Of a stretch of DNA of 64,000 nt, positions 34,986 to 47,940 are shown one piece after another. The DNA comes from Dipetalonema caudispina. Its lineage: Eukaryota; Nematoda; Chromadorea; Rhabditida; Onchocercidae. Every line of letters starts with the position of its first letter. Position 1 is the first letter of the stretch. Under the pieces are notes generated by a model that was given only the letters and a program-made list of their open reading frames with translations, was not told where the DNA came from and searched no databases. The stretch is taken from positions 62,001-126,000 of the forward strand of contig JABVXV010000091.1 in assembly GCA_013365325.1 (NCBI GenBank), read 5' to 3'. The position numbers were made by a program, and so were the translations under genes.

Positions 34986-37506
34986 ATGCGGGTTGAACCG
35001 CTTTCGAATTGTGAACGGGTGTTCTTCCTGAACTCATTTAAGCAAAATGTGGTAAGTATTAGAGGTTGACAACGATTTCGTGGTTATCATCAGGATTCAA
35101 TTTTAGTTTCAGCTTGCTCAGGAAATATACGGAGGTGATGTGTTCCATTCCACTGATATATAACCAAATAAGGAGATTTCGTAAGAACTTCATATGTACA
35201 TGAGATTCTGATCATATCTGCTTTTACAGCGAATTGATGGGCGCAAATGTGATGAGTTTCGAGAAGTGAAAGTTATCGTTGGTTCTGAACTTGGTAGCTG
35301 TCTTGTTATGCTTGGAGAGACGAAGTAAGTTCGTTCATCTAAGCATACGGAAGATGATCATATCTTTAAGCAGGCCTAAAGATTAGAGGAGAGTTGGAAA
35401 TCTCGAACTCGGAAAATTCTCCTTCAACATATTCCGTATGTTCTAGCAGTAGCTTTGTTAACAAATTCATCAATATTTTCCAGAGTTTCGGCACAAGTGA
35501 GCTGTTCACTTGTGGAACCTTCAACTACTAGAGGTAATATAGGTACGGTTGAAGTGCAAGTGGATATGTCACCTATGGCTTCTCCTGACTATGAAGATGG
35601 TCGTCTTGGTTCAAAAGGCCTTGAACTAATGCGAATCCTTGAATTGCTGTATCGTAACTGCGGTGTTATTGATCTCGAGTCGCTGTGCCTGAGGACATTT
35701 AGACAGGTACTCAGCTCCCTAGTGCAATTCTCCATACATTGAAATTGCCAATTAAGATTTTTTTTACAGAGCAGTGGAATATTCTCGTGAAAATATTTTG
35801 GCAGCACATTTTTCCAGAGTCATGCCCATTTTCAGGTCTGGCAGATACGCATTGATGTTCATGTATTGGCTTCAGATGGTTCATTAGTGGACTGTGCATG
35901 CATCGCATCCTTAACTGCTCTCGCTCATTTTCGAAGACCCGACGTCTCTGTGCTTCCTGATTCCATTATCATTGCAAGCATTTTTAATCATTATGCGTGA
36001 ACCTCACTAGTCAGGTTTTATGAAGTAGTATCATTTAGTCGTAACAATTACAAGACCATTAACTGTTATATCGGTTTTTCCTGCACTTCGAGATATGAAG
36101 CAGAAATTATAAAATAGATTTGTCCTACTGTTTTCAGCATAGTAATGATGAGAAAATACCAATATCGCTCAATATCTATCACATGCCGATTTGTGTAACA
36201 TTTGGGATCACTTCAGACGGGTAAGTTTATGAGCAGGAAATATGGCATCCTTGGCTACGAAAGTTATTTTAGCATTATTGCTACCTTCGTTTTTTACTTA
36301 TTTGCTGCTTCTCCTAATTCATTTCAGCCAAAATATAATTGATCCAACTGATAAAGAGGAGCAATGTCTAAAAGGGTCGCTTATTGTAGCTACAAATAAA
36401 AGGCATGAAATTTGCGCACTGCATCAGTCAGGAAATTTTTTGCTCAGTGAACAGTTGGTAAGTCAATATTGTTCGTTTACTTGTTACGCATGCTTCTACA
36501 CAATCATATTAATTAGTGCAAAAGTATCAGTTGAAGAATACAAGCTTAAATAAGTTTGTTAATTATAGATTGTGCAATGTGTTGATCGAGCAATACAAAG
36601 AGCTATTGATGTATCAGAGCTGATATATTCGGTCATCGCAGATGATAATTTGAAAAGGTTTTTTCCATATTCTGTAATATTCTTGACTGATGCTCATATG
36701 TATCTACCAAATTTAATAGAAACTTTTTAGATCGAATCGACAGCGAATAAATGGATTTAGCGAACTTATAAGCTTAAATGTGCTTACATCGCATCAGTGC
36801 GAACCCAATGAACTTATTGCTCCTGCGGTGAAAATTGATGCATTAGAAAGTATTCCTAGTATAGAAGAGATCGTCACAGTTGCTGTAAGTTGTGATCCAA
36901 CATAAATTAGAAAGCTAAACATTTCCAGAACATCCATAAAACAAGTGAAAGCTCATGTGAGAGGAATCCAGAAGACACCAAATAAATTCAAGTCTCGTTC
37001 ACTGAAATTTACTGATTCCAGGACAACCAGGTGCAGATTGGTACTGACAAAACAGTGGTAAGACAAAGGAATGACGAAGATGTCAAACTTATGGAACAAG
37101 TCCAAAGCATTACTTCCTTGGAAAAATCAAAGGAACAAGAAAATGTAAGATTGGGTGCTTTTCTTTTATTACTAAGAAAGTTATTTTAGTTATTTCAGCA
37201 TAATGAAAAAGATGGATGACTGTTTTGTTTTCCGAGAACTTTCATTTTTCTATGCATAGCAATATAGTTCATAACAACTATGACATATATAATAGCAAAC
37301 ATCAGTAAATATAGAAGTATATAGGCATATAACTACTTATGAACACACTGCTTTATGAATATACACGCGGTTTTTCATAACATTACTATTGAATATTTTT
37401 GAACGTGAAGTGTAGAAGTGCATCCTTTCAGAAGAATCCACAAGATCTGGAAGAAGTGGACGAGCTTTTACAAGGCATTGAAGAAGAATTTGGATTATCC
37501 GACTGA
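34986..37506 (+). CDS. exos-9: Exosome subunit RRP45 / EXOSC9 homologue
   Basis: RNase PH-like ring subunit of the RNA exosome, needed for 3'-5' RNA processing and decay in nucleus and cytoplasm. Ten exons: 34986-35051, 35230-35324, 35484-35706, 35836-35949, 36138-36220, 36328-36457, 36569-36657, 36731-36884, 37022-37144, 37432-37506 (TGA), 383 aa. Landmarks: PLSNCER at residues 5-11 (same as the human N-terminus), RIDGRKCDEFREV, LGETKVSAQVSCSLVEP, WQIRIDVHVLASDGSLVDCA, LAHFRRPDVS, and MPICVTFG. The tail is acidic and lysine-rich but shorter than the human one (439 aa). The ATG at 34986 was chosen because the first exon matches the family and joins exon 2 in phase 0. Confidence 0.92.
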
Positions 37507-38279
37507 ATGGTCAGGAAAAAAAAAAAAATCTTTTTACTGAATGAAAATCAATCTGCATAAAAATGTGAAATATGGCAAAGAATGTATCACAAACAACATG
37601 CACAAACCAAATAATTACTTCAGTGAGTACAGAAGTATCTAGCAGCATCGTGGGGTGGCAGAAGGATGAAAGTGATTTCTCAAAGAGATAGTAAGTTTCT
37701 CAGCTATGTTTTGTCTTATCAATGTAATACATAAGTAAATTTTACAATAAGTTCAGTGTATTGGCCACTATAGTGTAGTGTAGTACAAAACAATGAAAAT
37801 GTATTGCAAACATATGCAAAAGAATTGACTTCAAAATTCTCAGCATTCAGCGTTCGTAATTGACTACTAAATCGCATACACCCTCCGAATGTACTACTCT
37901 TGTAGCAAATAATCATCTACGTGTTATGAGATGATTTTGATTGAGGAGCATTCATACAAAGAGCGATAGGAATGATACCCTGAATTCGTTATTCTTCGTA
38001 ACGTTTTGGAACTTCTATCAACGCACAACCAAAGTGAAGCACCATATTTTTCAGAAAAAAAAAAAAAAAAAGAGGTAATGTTTGCTGGCCTATGCAACAA
38101 AATATGACGCATCGTTTTAATTCTTCCTTATAAAAGTGATGCAAGGAATGCAAAACGAAGTACGGAATTGGTTGCTACGAGGGAGAATTTTTATATTTCA
38201 CGCACAGCATCGTCATCATCATCTGAATCGAGAAGCAGGAGCCTTTTCCGTTCAGCTTGAAAACCTTTTTGGTGAAAAG
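37507..38279. other. Convergent intergenic region, exos-9 / DHHC gene
   Basis: Mostly 3' UTR-like sequence between convergent genes. In another frame, minus-strand 38294-38199 reads as an acidic tail ending LLLLDSDDDDDAVREI; this may be an alternative DHHC C-terminus (see findings). No separate gene is visible. Confidence 0.45.
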
Positions 38280-40798
38280 TTATGCCACTTCCACGCCTTA
38301 AAATAAATTAACTAAGTTTTAACTTCCAAACTACACCACTTTTCTCACATTAAACTGAGCGGCAGAGAGGTAACAGGTTCGCAAGAAGGAATATATACCT
38401 TAAATTGTATTAAACAGCAAAAGAGAACAATATTTTTTACCTGATGAAACCAATGACCGTGAAAGACAAATACCGCGGGAAGAAGTGTCTTTGTTGCAAT
38501 AAGAAAAAAAAAAATTCAGCAAACGCAATCCTACATTTAACCGGAAGCCATTTGGCGTGTATGTCACTGTGACTATTTGTTATAAACCTTACCCGTGCTA
38601 TGCAGACCGTGCGACTGTTGTTTTGCCCTAGAACCCACCGGGTACTGTACACCATCACCGCAACTGAAGTTCAACTAATATCACTGCTCGTAGAAAACAC
38701 TACACGGGCTTAGCTGTTGAAAATGAAAAAAGTTTTTTAAACTTGCAAGATTCAATCTACTAAACGACGACATGGAAATAATAATACTTACGATGAAAAT
38801 ATAGGTAAGAACCAGAAAAGATATGTATCACCAAAAACTTGTCTGAAATTGCGTCGTATGCCAAGATTAAAGCCATTTTTATCAACACCATATATGAATA
38901 CAGGCGGGCGAAATGATTCTGTAAAGTTAATGCACAAATTCAAATAATTCCATGATTGACCCTATTAACAATAGGCTAATCCTGTCGCTGGCTTTGAATG
39001 AAAGAAACATTCTGCAAATGATCTCTTTTCCAAATAATTTATGTATATTTAACTGTCTTGGAGCAGTCAGCTTATCGTTGCGGCAATAAAGACATCAAAT
39101 ATAACCAAAGGAGTGGAACCATAACTAACCAACTGTAGACTGATTTCGAGCCGTCAAATATACGTGATATGTGAGAAGGCAGGTAATGGAAGCTGCAAAC
39201 ATTCCAGCCACAAAAAAAAGAAAAACGATGTGGAAGCGACCAAAACCAGCACTCAGTCGTAAAGCGTTCTGCAATTCGTGAAGCGAAATAATTGTGGAAA
39301 ACTATATTTCTTCTTCACAATTCTGATTATAGTATAGCATTATTTTGACATTTTGAAGCAAAACTTACTTTCCAGAATGCAATGAAATATTGTAAATCTG
39401 TTACTATACCCCAAAAGCACAAAATGAGGCCATAAAATAGAAATTGAAGGAAAAATTTATAATTGAAATAATTGATACATGTATTGACCCAGGGGCAGTG
39501 ATGATCAAATTTCCTGAAAGTATCATCACGACTTCTTGGTTAAACAATTGTAACTGAAAAAGTTTGCTAACTGCAAATTATGAACATATCAAGTAAAACT
39601 TACAAAACGCAATGACCACAAACAGAGCAATGATGGCATCGATCAGGTTTGATGCAACTACACTTATAACAGTATCGTATACCTAAAGCTTTATGCCAAA
39701 ATATACAAGACAAATTTTGGGTAAGATTTTGGAACGTTTCACAAATTCTATAATATTTAATCCTATTTAATCATAATATTTAGTCGCTTAAAAAATCAAA
39801 GTAATTATGTAGCATAAAAGCCATAAAGTTGACCATATGCCCATTTCGGAAAGAGGCCATGACAAACTTAATGTTATGTGATCCCCGATGGTTAGATTAT
39901 CGCTACACTCAATAATATTACTCTGCACATTAATCATTGAAACCATGATCTTTGACAAAAAAAGAAACATCGATTCCACTGTATGAAACTCTATTAAATG
40001 AAAAAAAAAAAACTCGACAAAACCGTACTTCCATCACTATTACGGTTATCCACTGGAATCTGATGTTGCCTTACGTAACGTTCCAATATTTCTCTGCATT
40101 CGGATTCTTCCAAACTACAGAGATCTTGTCGCATTTGTGAGTCAACATAAAACTGCAAAATAAAACATTGTAAACAGAAAAATTAGTATTCATTTTCCAA
40201 TCATCTCACATAACATCACCGAATTCTGGGATTCTGGAACATACAAATAAGTCCATTACATAGTAAAATAATATATTACCATTTTGGGTGGTCGGCCTAC
40301 TGGTCGAAAAATCGTTTCATAGTATGACCACAGAAACATAAACAACAGTAAATGAAAGATAAAGAGATATACAGCACGTTCGAAACTGCCTTCAACCGTA
40401 ACTGAAAGCAATAAATGTATAGTGATATATGTGATAACATGCATAATTTAATCCCAGATTAAGTCTCTTTCATTTATAATTTTCATTTCAAAGCAATTTA
40501 ACAACATAGAGGTAAATGAGTTCTATCGAAAGCAGCTATTTGTGAAGAATGGTGCAATTCAGAGTGCCTAAAGAGCCAGATTAAAGCTTTTCCTTCTGTA
40601 TTCACAGCTATATACTAGGCACTAAATTAGAGTTATAGAACAGAAAATGAAGGATAACTTACAGAAGCATAACTGTACGACGTATGCAAAGTATGCCCAA
40701 CAAAGCAATGCAAGGATGAAAATCACTGGTAACCAACGTATAAAGGAAATAACACCGCGTAAACAAACATTATCAAAGCAAACCATCTCTGCAATCAT
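38280..40798 (-). CDS. DHHC-type palmitoyltransferase (ZDHHC2/15/20-like)
   Basis: Multi-pass membrane S-acyltransferase that attaches palmitate to cysteines of target proteins. Nine coding exons: 40798-40663, 40401-40280, 40152-40029, 39682-39604, 39513-39369, 39268-39130, 38918-38792, 38663-38593, 38296-38280, about 319 aa. Two hydrophobic segments come first ([37 protein letters not shown]), then the zinc-binding core [20 protein letters not shown] and the active-site DHHC in [12 protein letters not shown], then two more membrane spans and the conserved [16 protein letters not shown] segment with SSCGDG. The core and the ending of the C-terminal domain match ZDHHC15/20 best. The first in-frame ATG after an upstream TGA is 40798. 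The last splice (38593 to 38296) is weak, so the C-terminus is uncertain. At least one upstream non-coding exon is likely. Confidence 0.9.
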
Positions 40799-41121
40799 GT
40801 TTATGTGGTACAGGAGAGGTGGACGGATCGCCTTACGTTGCAACCGCAGTAATAACAATCATGAAATCTAAAAAAGACAATTAATTTCTCCTCCCTTACT
40901 GTTTTAATTTATTGATTCCTCAATACCAACGGTATACAGTTTCGCATAAGGTGTGATATCTGATAGAAGTAATGGTAGCGATATCTGTCTTAATCCATCG
41001 ATTGCATCGCTGGAGGCTTTTAAAGATCATCCGATGATAGTCCATTTAAAATCCAAGAAGAAGAACTGCATTAAATGCTGAACAGTGTAAATAATAAGAC
41101 GAAAAAAAATAAACGACTGAC

Positions 41122-41191
41122 CTTGGCAATCAACCTTTCTATCGCATTTTCTTCACTGTTGACAGTTCCCGATGTTACAAAATTTTATGAT
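41122..41191 (-). other. Candidate 5' UTR exon of the DHHC gene
   Basis: A 70-nt minus-strand segment bounded by a TTTCTTCAG acceptor and a GTCAGT donor, with stops in all frames, placed between the DHHC coding start and a possible promoter. A second acceptor (CTTTTTTAG) lies at about 40870, just before the first coding exon. It could be a leader exon; splice-site evidence only. Confidence 0.3.
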
Positions 41192-44100
41192 CTGAAGAAA
41201 AAAGAATCTGAACTATAAAGTAGAGCTAGAAGGAACACTGATATGTTAATGAGGAAGAAAGTTCAAATCTAAATGTGTAGTACTATTTTTACCAAGTATC
41301 CTCACCCCGTAAAACCGGATCCATAGACGAGAAGAGAAACTTTCCGGAAACCGAAAAGAAATGAAGCGTAAAAATATCGCGGCTACACATGCAATGATGT
41401 TATCCCAACTGGTGCGGAAAAGTAGTGAAGTTGTCTTTCCGGGGGTAGTGACATCAATCTCTGTCTCCATAATAATTCAGTTCTGTGTCCTTCTTATGTC
41501 ATATAGCACTGTCAAATATTCACACAATGTTCACTCATCAACGAATGAATTTAATTCCATAATAAATTCCATGGTAAAGGGGAAAGGAAGAGAACATTTA
41601 AATTGAAAAAGACTAAAATGGTTGCTTGCAAGTATAATGGATGTTTTTAGAATAGTTTCGCCTTTCTTTAACTGATACTGCGATAACTATCCCATCCTCA
41701 GCTAAAATCTGGTAATGTGATTTGAAGCACGATATAATCCTTCAAGTTCAACCACCATTCAAATCGTTTCACTTAATCTAATCTAGATCGAGCTGGAGCT
41801 TGTTTTAATCAATTGACTAAAAGAAAGTCATTACAGTTATAACATATAAAGGGCTATCATCTTAGGAACTGGAAATTTTGGATTTAGCAAGTTCTGGTCC
41901 ATTTAAATGATTGCCTCGATCATACCGATATTTCCTACATCATTTTCAGACAAGTTATATACCAATGAAAAGAGAGCTAGATTTGAAAGGATACCTCATT
42001 ATTACCTGATTCCTTCAGCCCATCGTGACCTACTTCCCTGTGTTAACACAATGTTTTGGTAGAACAATAATGAATAATAATTTGTCACATAATTGCTTAT
42101 TCATGATGTGTCACGTGCGATCATATTGGCGACAGTGAATGATATAAAACAATAACGGCACTTTCCAAATACGCTTGAATATATGGAAGTAAACGATAGC
42201 ATCAATGGTTGGATACGAGATGGAATGAATGATGATGTGTGTTATGATGGTAACATCAAGTAAGGTTAACTTATTTCCATTTTATTCAACTTAATGACGA
42301 TCTTTTGTTAAAGGTCGATATTTGCTCTTTCCTCATATATTTCTTCATTTCATTCTATTATTGCATTAATTGAGTAAAGTATGTCAAGATGTGAAGTTTA
42401 GGAGAAAGAAGAGTCATTGCGGTAATATGAAAGAATGAAGGATGGATCATATTGAGTTGATTGGTTATCAATTGGGCAAACTGATCCCTGTTAGGGAAGT
42501 ATTTATGGATGAGGAAGAATGGACATTTGATCATTTATCCTCATTTCTTCTCTTATTATATATTTATTTTCAAGCTTATATGCTTTGATTTCAAATATCT
42601 TTCCATTCCCCAAGCAATCTTTAAAGGAAATTCGGTAAAAGACATGGAGAAAAATTTATTGCTTTACTTGTGCATTATAAACATTTTCTATGAATGATAA
42701 GGACCGGATATTGATATAGAGGACTAACCTAAATCGGCAATTTTCCGTTAATAGGATTGAATGAAGAGGTTCAGGCTTATTGGAAAGCGCATAACTGATT
42801 GAGAGAGAATATTTAATTCGTTAGTGTGTATTGCACATTGTATTGTTAGTTTATGCTATAAGAGATATTGTCTAATCCTGATCCCTTAGAAGAAGAATTA
42901 CTCAAGGATTGGATAATATGGATCATTGGGGGAAAAAGGCATGAAGCAAGCGACATTCTACTTCTGTGCTTATCACATACAGTTGCCGGAATTAAGTGTA
43001 TACCTGGATCTATTATTATTCAATAGAAACAGGAAATTTCTTCAAAATAAAAAAAGAAATACGTGATTGGTTGCCTAAAGTTCAATCCCGGTCTATATTC
43101 TACCTTTATCTACCGCCACTTATTCATTTAATTTAACTGTAGTTTACTTAACTGCTGTTGGGAGACATTTTCTTATCTCAGTCCTATCATCATAACGTCG
43201 AAAAATGTAAAAAGTTTATAAAAATTTTTCCCGTAAAACTTTGTTAAAAGCATACTTCTTGAGGTATCTTACAACATAACCGTCTTTCCGTCACTTCCAA
43301 CTAACCTATTTATAAGGAAAGGTTTTGAAGGGAATTGTTGTGTTTATATTCATTCATAGAAGGGAAAAATTCACAAGAAATTCTTTGTGAAACAAATCTT
43401 CATTAAGAGCTGTTATTGTATTTCGATATAGAGTCAAATTGGGATAAAGATATGTTTCCAATTAATGGGAGGTTAAATGCTTAAAATATGCAAGAAGAAA
43501 TAGTATAGGTGATTTTCTAGAATGATACACAACACTTGCTGAACGTCACAAATGATAGTGGGATGGTGTCACCTGTCCGTCATACTTCAAATTTACATTT
43601 CAAGATGTGAGGGACAATGGACTGACTCTCTCCGTGTAAGTGACATATATATTATAGAGTGACAAGAAAAAGAGAGAAAGGCTGGGAGGAAGAGATGAAG
43701 TGTGGATGAAAATAGGAGCATATTGGCTTGCCTTTTTCACAACTTGGCCGGTTGCATTTAGACGGTAGCTGTGAGCTATGATGAAAAAACCGATAAATAG
43801 GCGGTTAGATGGAAGAGATGAGGCACGAATAGTGCAGCCAGAACTAGAGAAAGGAGGAAAGCCTCAAAAGTGATCAACCTTAATACTTGTCCTTACCCAA
43901 CATTATCTTTCTGCTTTTCAGTTACGCAGCGCTTTGGAGCGAATAAATTGAAACGATTGTTGAAGTTTTTATTTCCTTTCATCAGGTTAGGCACCACAAT
44001 CAGACGACGATATATATTCTAAACAAGCCATGTGAACAGCTTATGAACAAGTCTTGGCTCATCTTTCCTTTTTGTTTCTTCTACGCCTCTTTATCTCAGC

Positions 44101-45010
44101 TATTTATTTTCGTTAAAACAAATTATCTTCTTGCCCAGTCAGTTTCATTCCGGATAACTGTCGCCTTTTCTCCATATCTAGTTCATTTCAATTCAGTTCA
44201 ACTAATTTGATTCAATTCAAATCAATCACATTAAGTTATTACACATCAACTGTTCAATGACCTCATAGAAATATGCAAGATCCGGAGAGCACTAAAAGAA
44301 TAAACCTATTGTATTGGTTCATTGAAGATGCCTATCGCAGGTCGGAGGCGCACCTTAATTGCTTTCTTTTATGAATAATTATAATAGTGAAGATCAATGG
44401 AGTCTGATTATCCAAAACTATATCACCTTTCTTCTTCTTCTGCTTCTTTTCTACTTCAATTAATTTTCAATCCGTATTTTATGAATACAGTCCTGCATGT
44501 ATTCAGGAAACGGAAAGACTCTCTATTATACTTTTTCTCAGTACGATATTATTATAGTTAGCAAGGTGAATGATAACAGATAGTTTAATGTTCATTGTCT
44601 TTGTCAAACATTTCGATTTTACATCAATTAAATTTCACTGTGTTTTTTGATAATTTGATGTTATTTGCTAATTATTAGCAGAAAACCCATTAAGTTTCCC
44701 ATATAGTAGGGGGACATTCGACCTTCGAGTTCAATGACTTTTCTTTCATTCAAAATTTCCCTGGTTGTGCATAATCCTGCTGGCCTTAATGACTTTTTCA
44801 AATTATTTACACAATATATTTTGGAAAATACTGACGAATTATCCTATTTGGTCCTTTACATCACATCTAATACTTCTGTTGACAGTGCTTTATGAATGTA
44901 TTTAAAATATCACTCTTAGATGGATTTTGAGAAGTCATTGGCAAGCGAAGTTTTAATCAGTGAACAGTAAGTGGTGATTTGCATAGGTCGTTTATTCAAA
45001 TGTAAGATTT

Positions 45011-45041
45011 CAGAGAGAGAGAGAGAGAGAAGAGAGAGAGA
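45011..45041. repeat. (GA)n microsatellite
   Basis: About fifteen GA units with one slip (GAAGAG). The open frame overlapping it is low-complexity and is not called. Confidence 0.8.
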
Positions 45042-47920
45042 CATAGCAAAAAATTGGATAGAAATAGAGAGAAGCGAAACTCTCTATGAAAGATGCAGAG
45101 AAAAGCCATCTGCAAAAACAATTCTCTTCAGTTGCTCTTGCATCAGATTACAGCAAAAAGGTCACCAACTTTTTTCGTAATATTCATTCCTTACGGAAGA
45201 CACATTGAAAAGTTGATGACGTTTTTATCTAAAATTAACTCATTAATTTACAAATTTGTTTGAGAGGAAAAATCAAACACTTGGAAAGCAAATACTATTA
45301 AATGACCGGCAATCGTCCAATATATTTTTCTCCTGTTGAATTATGTTATCAAAGTTAATTATCATATTCTTAGAGCTAATTAAGTTACTGAAAAAAGGTC
45401 AAATTCAAACATGCTGCAAGAGTAGGTGGTATTAGTTGTAATATGATTGTTGACCTCAAACATGTTGCTGTTGTATTACTATTTGTTCTCATCTGACTAA
45501 CTTTGTTATCAAATCTCAGCTTTGGGCTCATTTTTATTCTTGCAAACTAGAAAAATTCCCATATTACGGCTTGCTTCTCTACTAGTTGAGCATTTTTATT
45601 AGAAGTTGAAGTTCGTTCCTGAAAATGATCATGCCTTACAATGAATGTTAAGCTTAATATCTTCTTCGATACATTAAAGATATTCCTCATAACTGAAAGG
45701 ATCATATCTCCGTAAAGATAAATATGAAAAAGCTTGTTATGATGTATGTTAAATGGAACAAAAAAGCATTCATTTTTGAAAATACTTTTTCTTTTATTTT
45801 AAGCTTTTTTAACTGAACATTTTATTTGGTATACATTGTATTATATTTCATCATATTACACTTCTTCCTTTCATCTATGTTTTAAGTATTTCACTGCTAA
45901 ACACATCTAAACTTAAATATTTTCGTTAAAAGTGGTGTAGAACCCTTCCGCATTGCAATAAAACAGTTAATCATAGATAGATTAAAAACAAATTTCCGAT
46001 GAGTATTAATTACTTAAAGGACCAGAGAATGCGATTTTCTTTCCTGATAATTTAATCCTATCTTTTTTTTTGATTCGTTAAAATTTCATTTCATCTAGTA
46101 CTTTGACATCATTTTGTATTCACCTCTTTTACCTTTTTCCATCTTATTTTCATGGGGATACACATCCCTTCTCATTATTCAAACAACAGGTAAATAAATA
46201 TACAGGTATCATTGAGGACTAGGAAAAATTCCCTTACTAGGATCTTTCCTGAAGTGAAAGCATAAGTAAGCGCTTGAAGAATAGCAATCTCTGGCTTTCA
46301 GGAAATATTGGACACATTTTTGATCAGCTTTCTTTACCTTTCGTTATTGTTTCGAATTCAAAGGATGAATGAATACTTCTTTCTATTTGTTGTATCAATG
46401 AGTGATGCCATACAAACATGAAGCATAGATTTTCCCACAATTCCTTAAATTATCATCATATATTCATTTAGCGGGAAATGCTGTTTTCCTCAAGTAACAG
46501 ATGTATAACAGAAAACGGAAAAGACCCATTACTCTTAGTTGTTTTAAGCATTACTTAGTTAATGAATATATAGTGTCAGAAATATGAATAATAACTTTTA
46601 ACTTCTTCCTGAATGACTCCTTTGGTACATTTGAATGAAAATCTGATGACCAGCTGGTACGTCATTCGATATCGGTAGCAGTGAGAAACCGATAAACTCA
46701 AAATCATCCATCTGTTGAACCAGCAGAAAAGACTGCTGAAGTAATGGTGGTAATCGATGAATCTTCGAGAGTTATGATCATAATGTCACCTCGGGCAATT
46801 CGCCCAAAAGACTTGTGTAGGTAAGTGATAACGAATTTATAGGAGAAGATTCCTCGAGAATAGCTCAAAATCTTCGTGACTCACAAATAGCACCGGTGAA
46901 ACAGCTGTTCGGTTCTCCCCCATCCATCTATTCATCTGTCCATTGTATCCTTTTTCCTGTTTCCCTGCCACCCCTTGCAAAAGGAAGGCCATTAAGTAAA
47001 ATAATTTCCCTGAGCTGTCCTTATTTTTATATATTTTTTTCGTTGAAGTGGTATTTGTAGTATAACTGGCAAAGAATCATGTCCCCTTAGTCTTGGATGT
47101 AAGCAACCGGATCATTCATCTTCCTCATTTGACGACCGTTCCATACCGCTTCAAGAAGCTATCCATCAAATCAGCTCTTTCTTTTAGCGGTAAGCTTCGG
47201 TGATTCGAGAAACCTGCTTCCCTCGAAATATCTTCCTGGTTTGTTTGGACCATCTGTTTCACTTTTGTGATGCTATTTAGCTGTCTCCATTTGCATGTAT
47301 CGATGAGGAACTCCATTTTGAATTTTTGAAGCCAGTCAAGAAAAATTTTCAGTTTCAAATTTTAAAAATTTTCCTACTTTCCGAACAACGAATTCAAAGG
47401 TTAACAATTCATTCGGAGTATTACTCAAATTGGAGGCTTTTAAATGTCATCTTTTTGCATTTCTGCTTCATTGCTATCGATAAACAGATCGGTCAGCTGA
47501 AAAAAGTTGCAGCATTTCTTCTTTATCCGGCTAACTTCTTCATCAGTTTTGATCTGCAAAAACTCTTTTTGCATAAAATTACAGTTTCAGTATAGTCTAC
47601 ATTATCCCAAATTAATATTATAACAGTATGATTAAGCAAATAGGATGGTATGACCTATTTTTGATTGAAATAGAGCGATTTCGCCAAGTATAATCATGCA
47701 TTTTTCTTATTTTTCTATCCAAATCGAAGGATGCTAAAAATACCGAAAGTCATTGTCGTGTCGTCCTATCAGCTCGTTCATCCGAAGCGGCGGCCTTGAG
47801 ATATCCGCTCTTCACGAAAATCGCAAATGCAACTTGCTTACTTCTCTGCATGTAGCATCAGAAAATCGGTGTTAGCTAATAAAAGTGTGTCGTTAAATCA
47901 TTCATTTTTAGTGTGTAGTG

Positions 47921-47940
47921 AGTAGTAGTAGTAGTAGTAG
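47921..47940. repeat. (AGT)n triplet repeat
   Basis: About six AGT units followed by GATG/GATT-rich sequence; a simple repeat in the gene-poor region. Confidence 0.75.

Noticed and set aside
41246..41470. Minus-strand open frame starting METEIDVTTPGK upstream of the DHHC gene, with a usable GTGAGG donor
   Set aside because: Splicing to the next acceptor (41191) runs into a stop after 12 codons in that frame, and the encoded peptide resembles nothing I know. At best it is a uORF in a leader exon.
43060..43110. TTCAATCCCGG motif resembling a tRNA T-arm
   Set aside because: No matching T-stem, anticodon arm or acceptor stem around it.
47125..47358. Minus-strand open frame with balanced composition in the gene-poor interval
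   Set aside because: The longer version starts at TTG; from the internal ATG (47316) it is 63 aa with no recognisable domain and no convincing neighbouring exons.
47326..47595. 89-aa plus-strand open frame (MKPVKKNFQF...)
   Set aside because: No true ATG at its start, hydrophobic and low-complexity; AT-rich chance frame.
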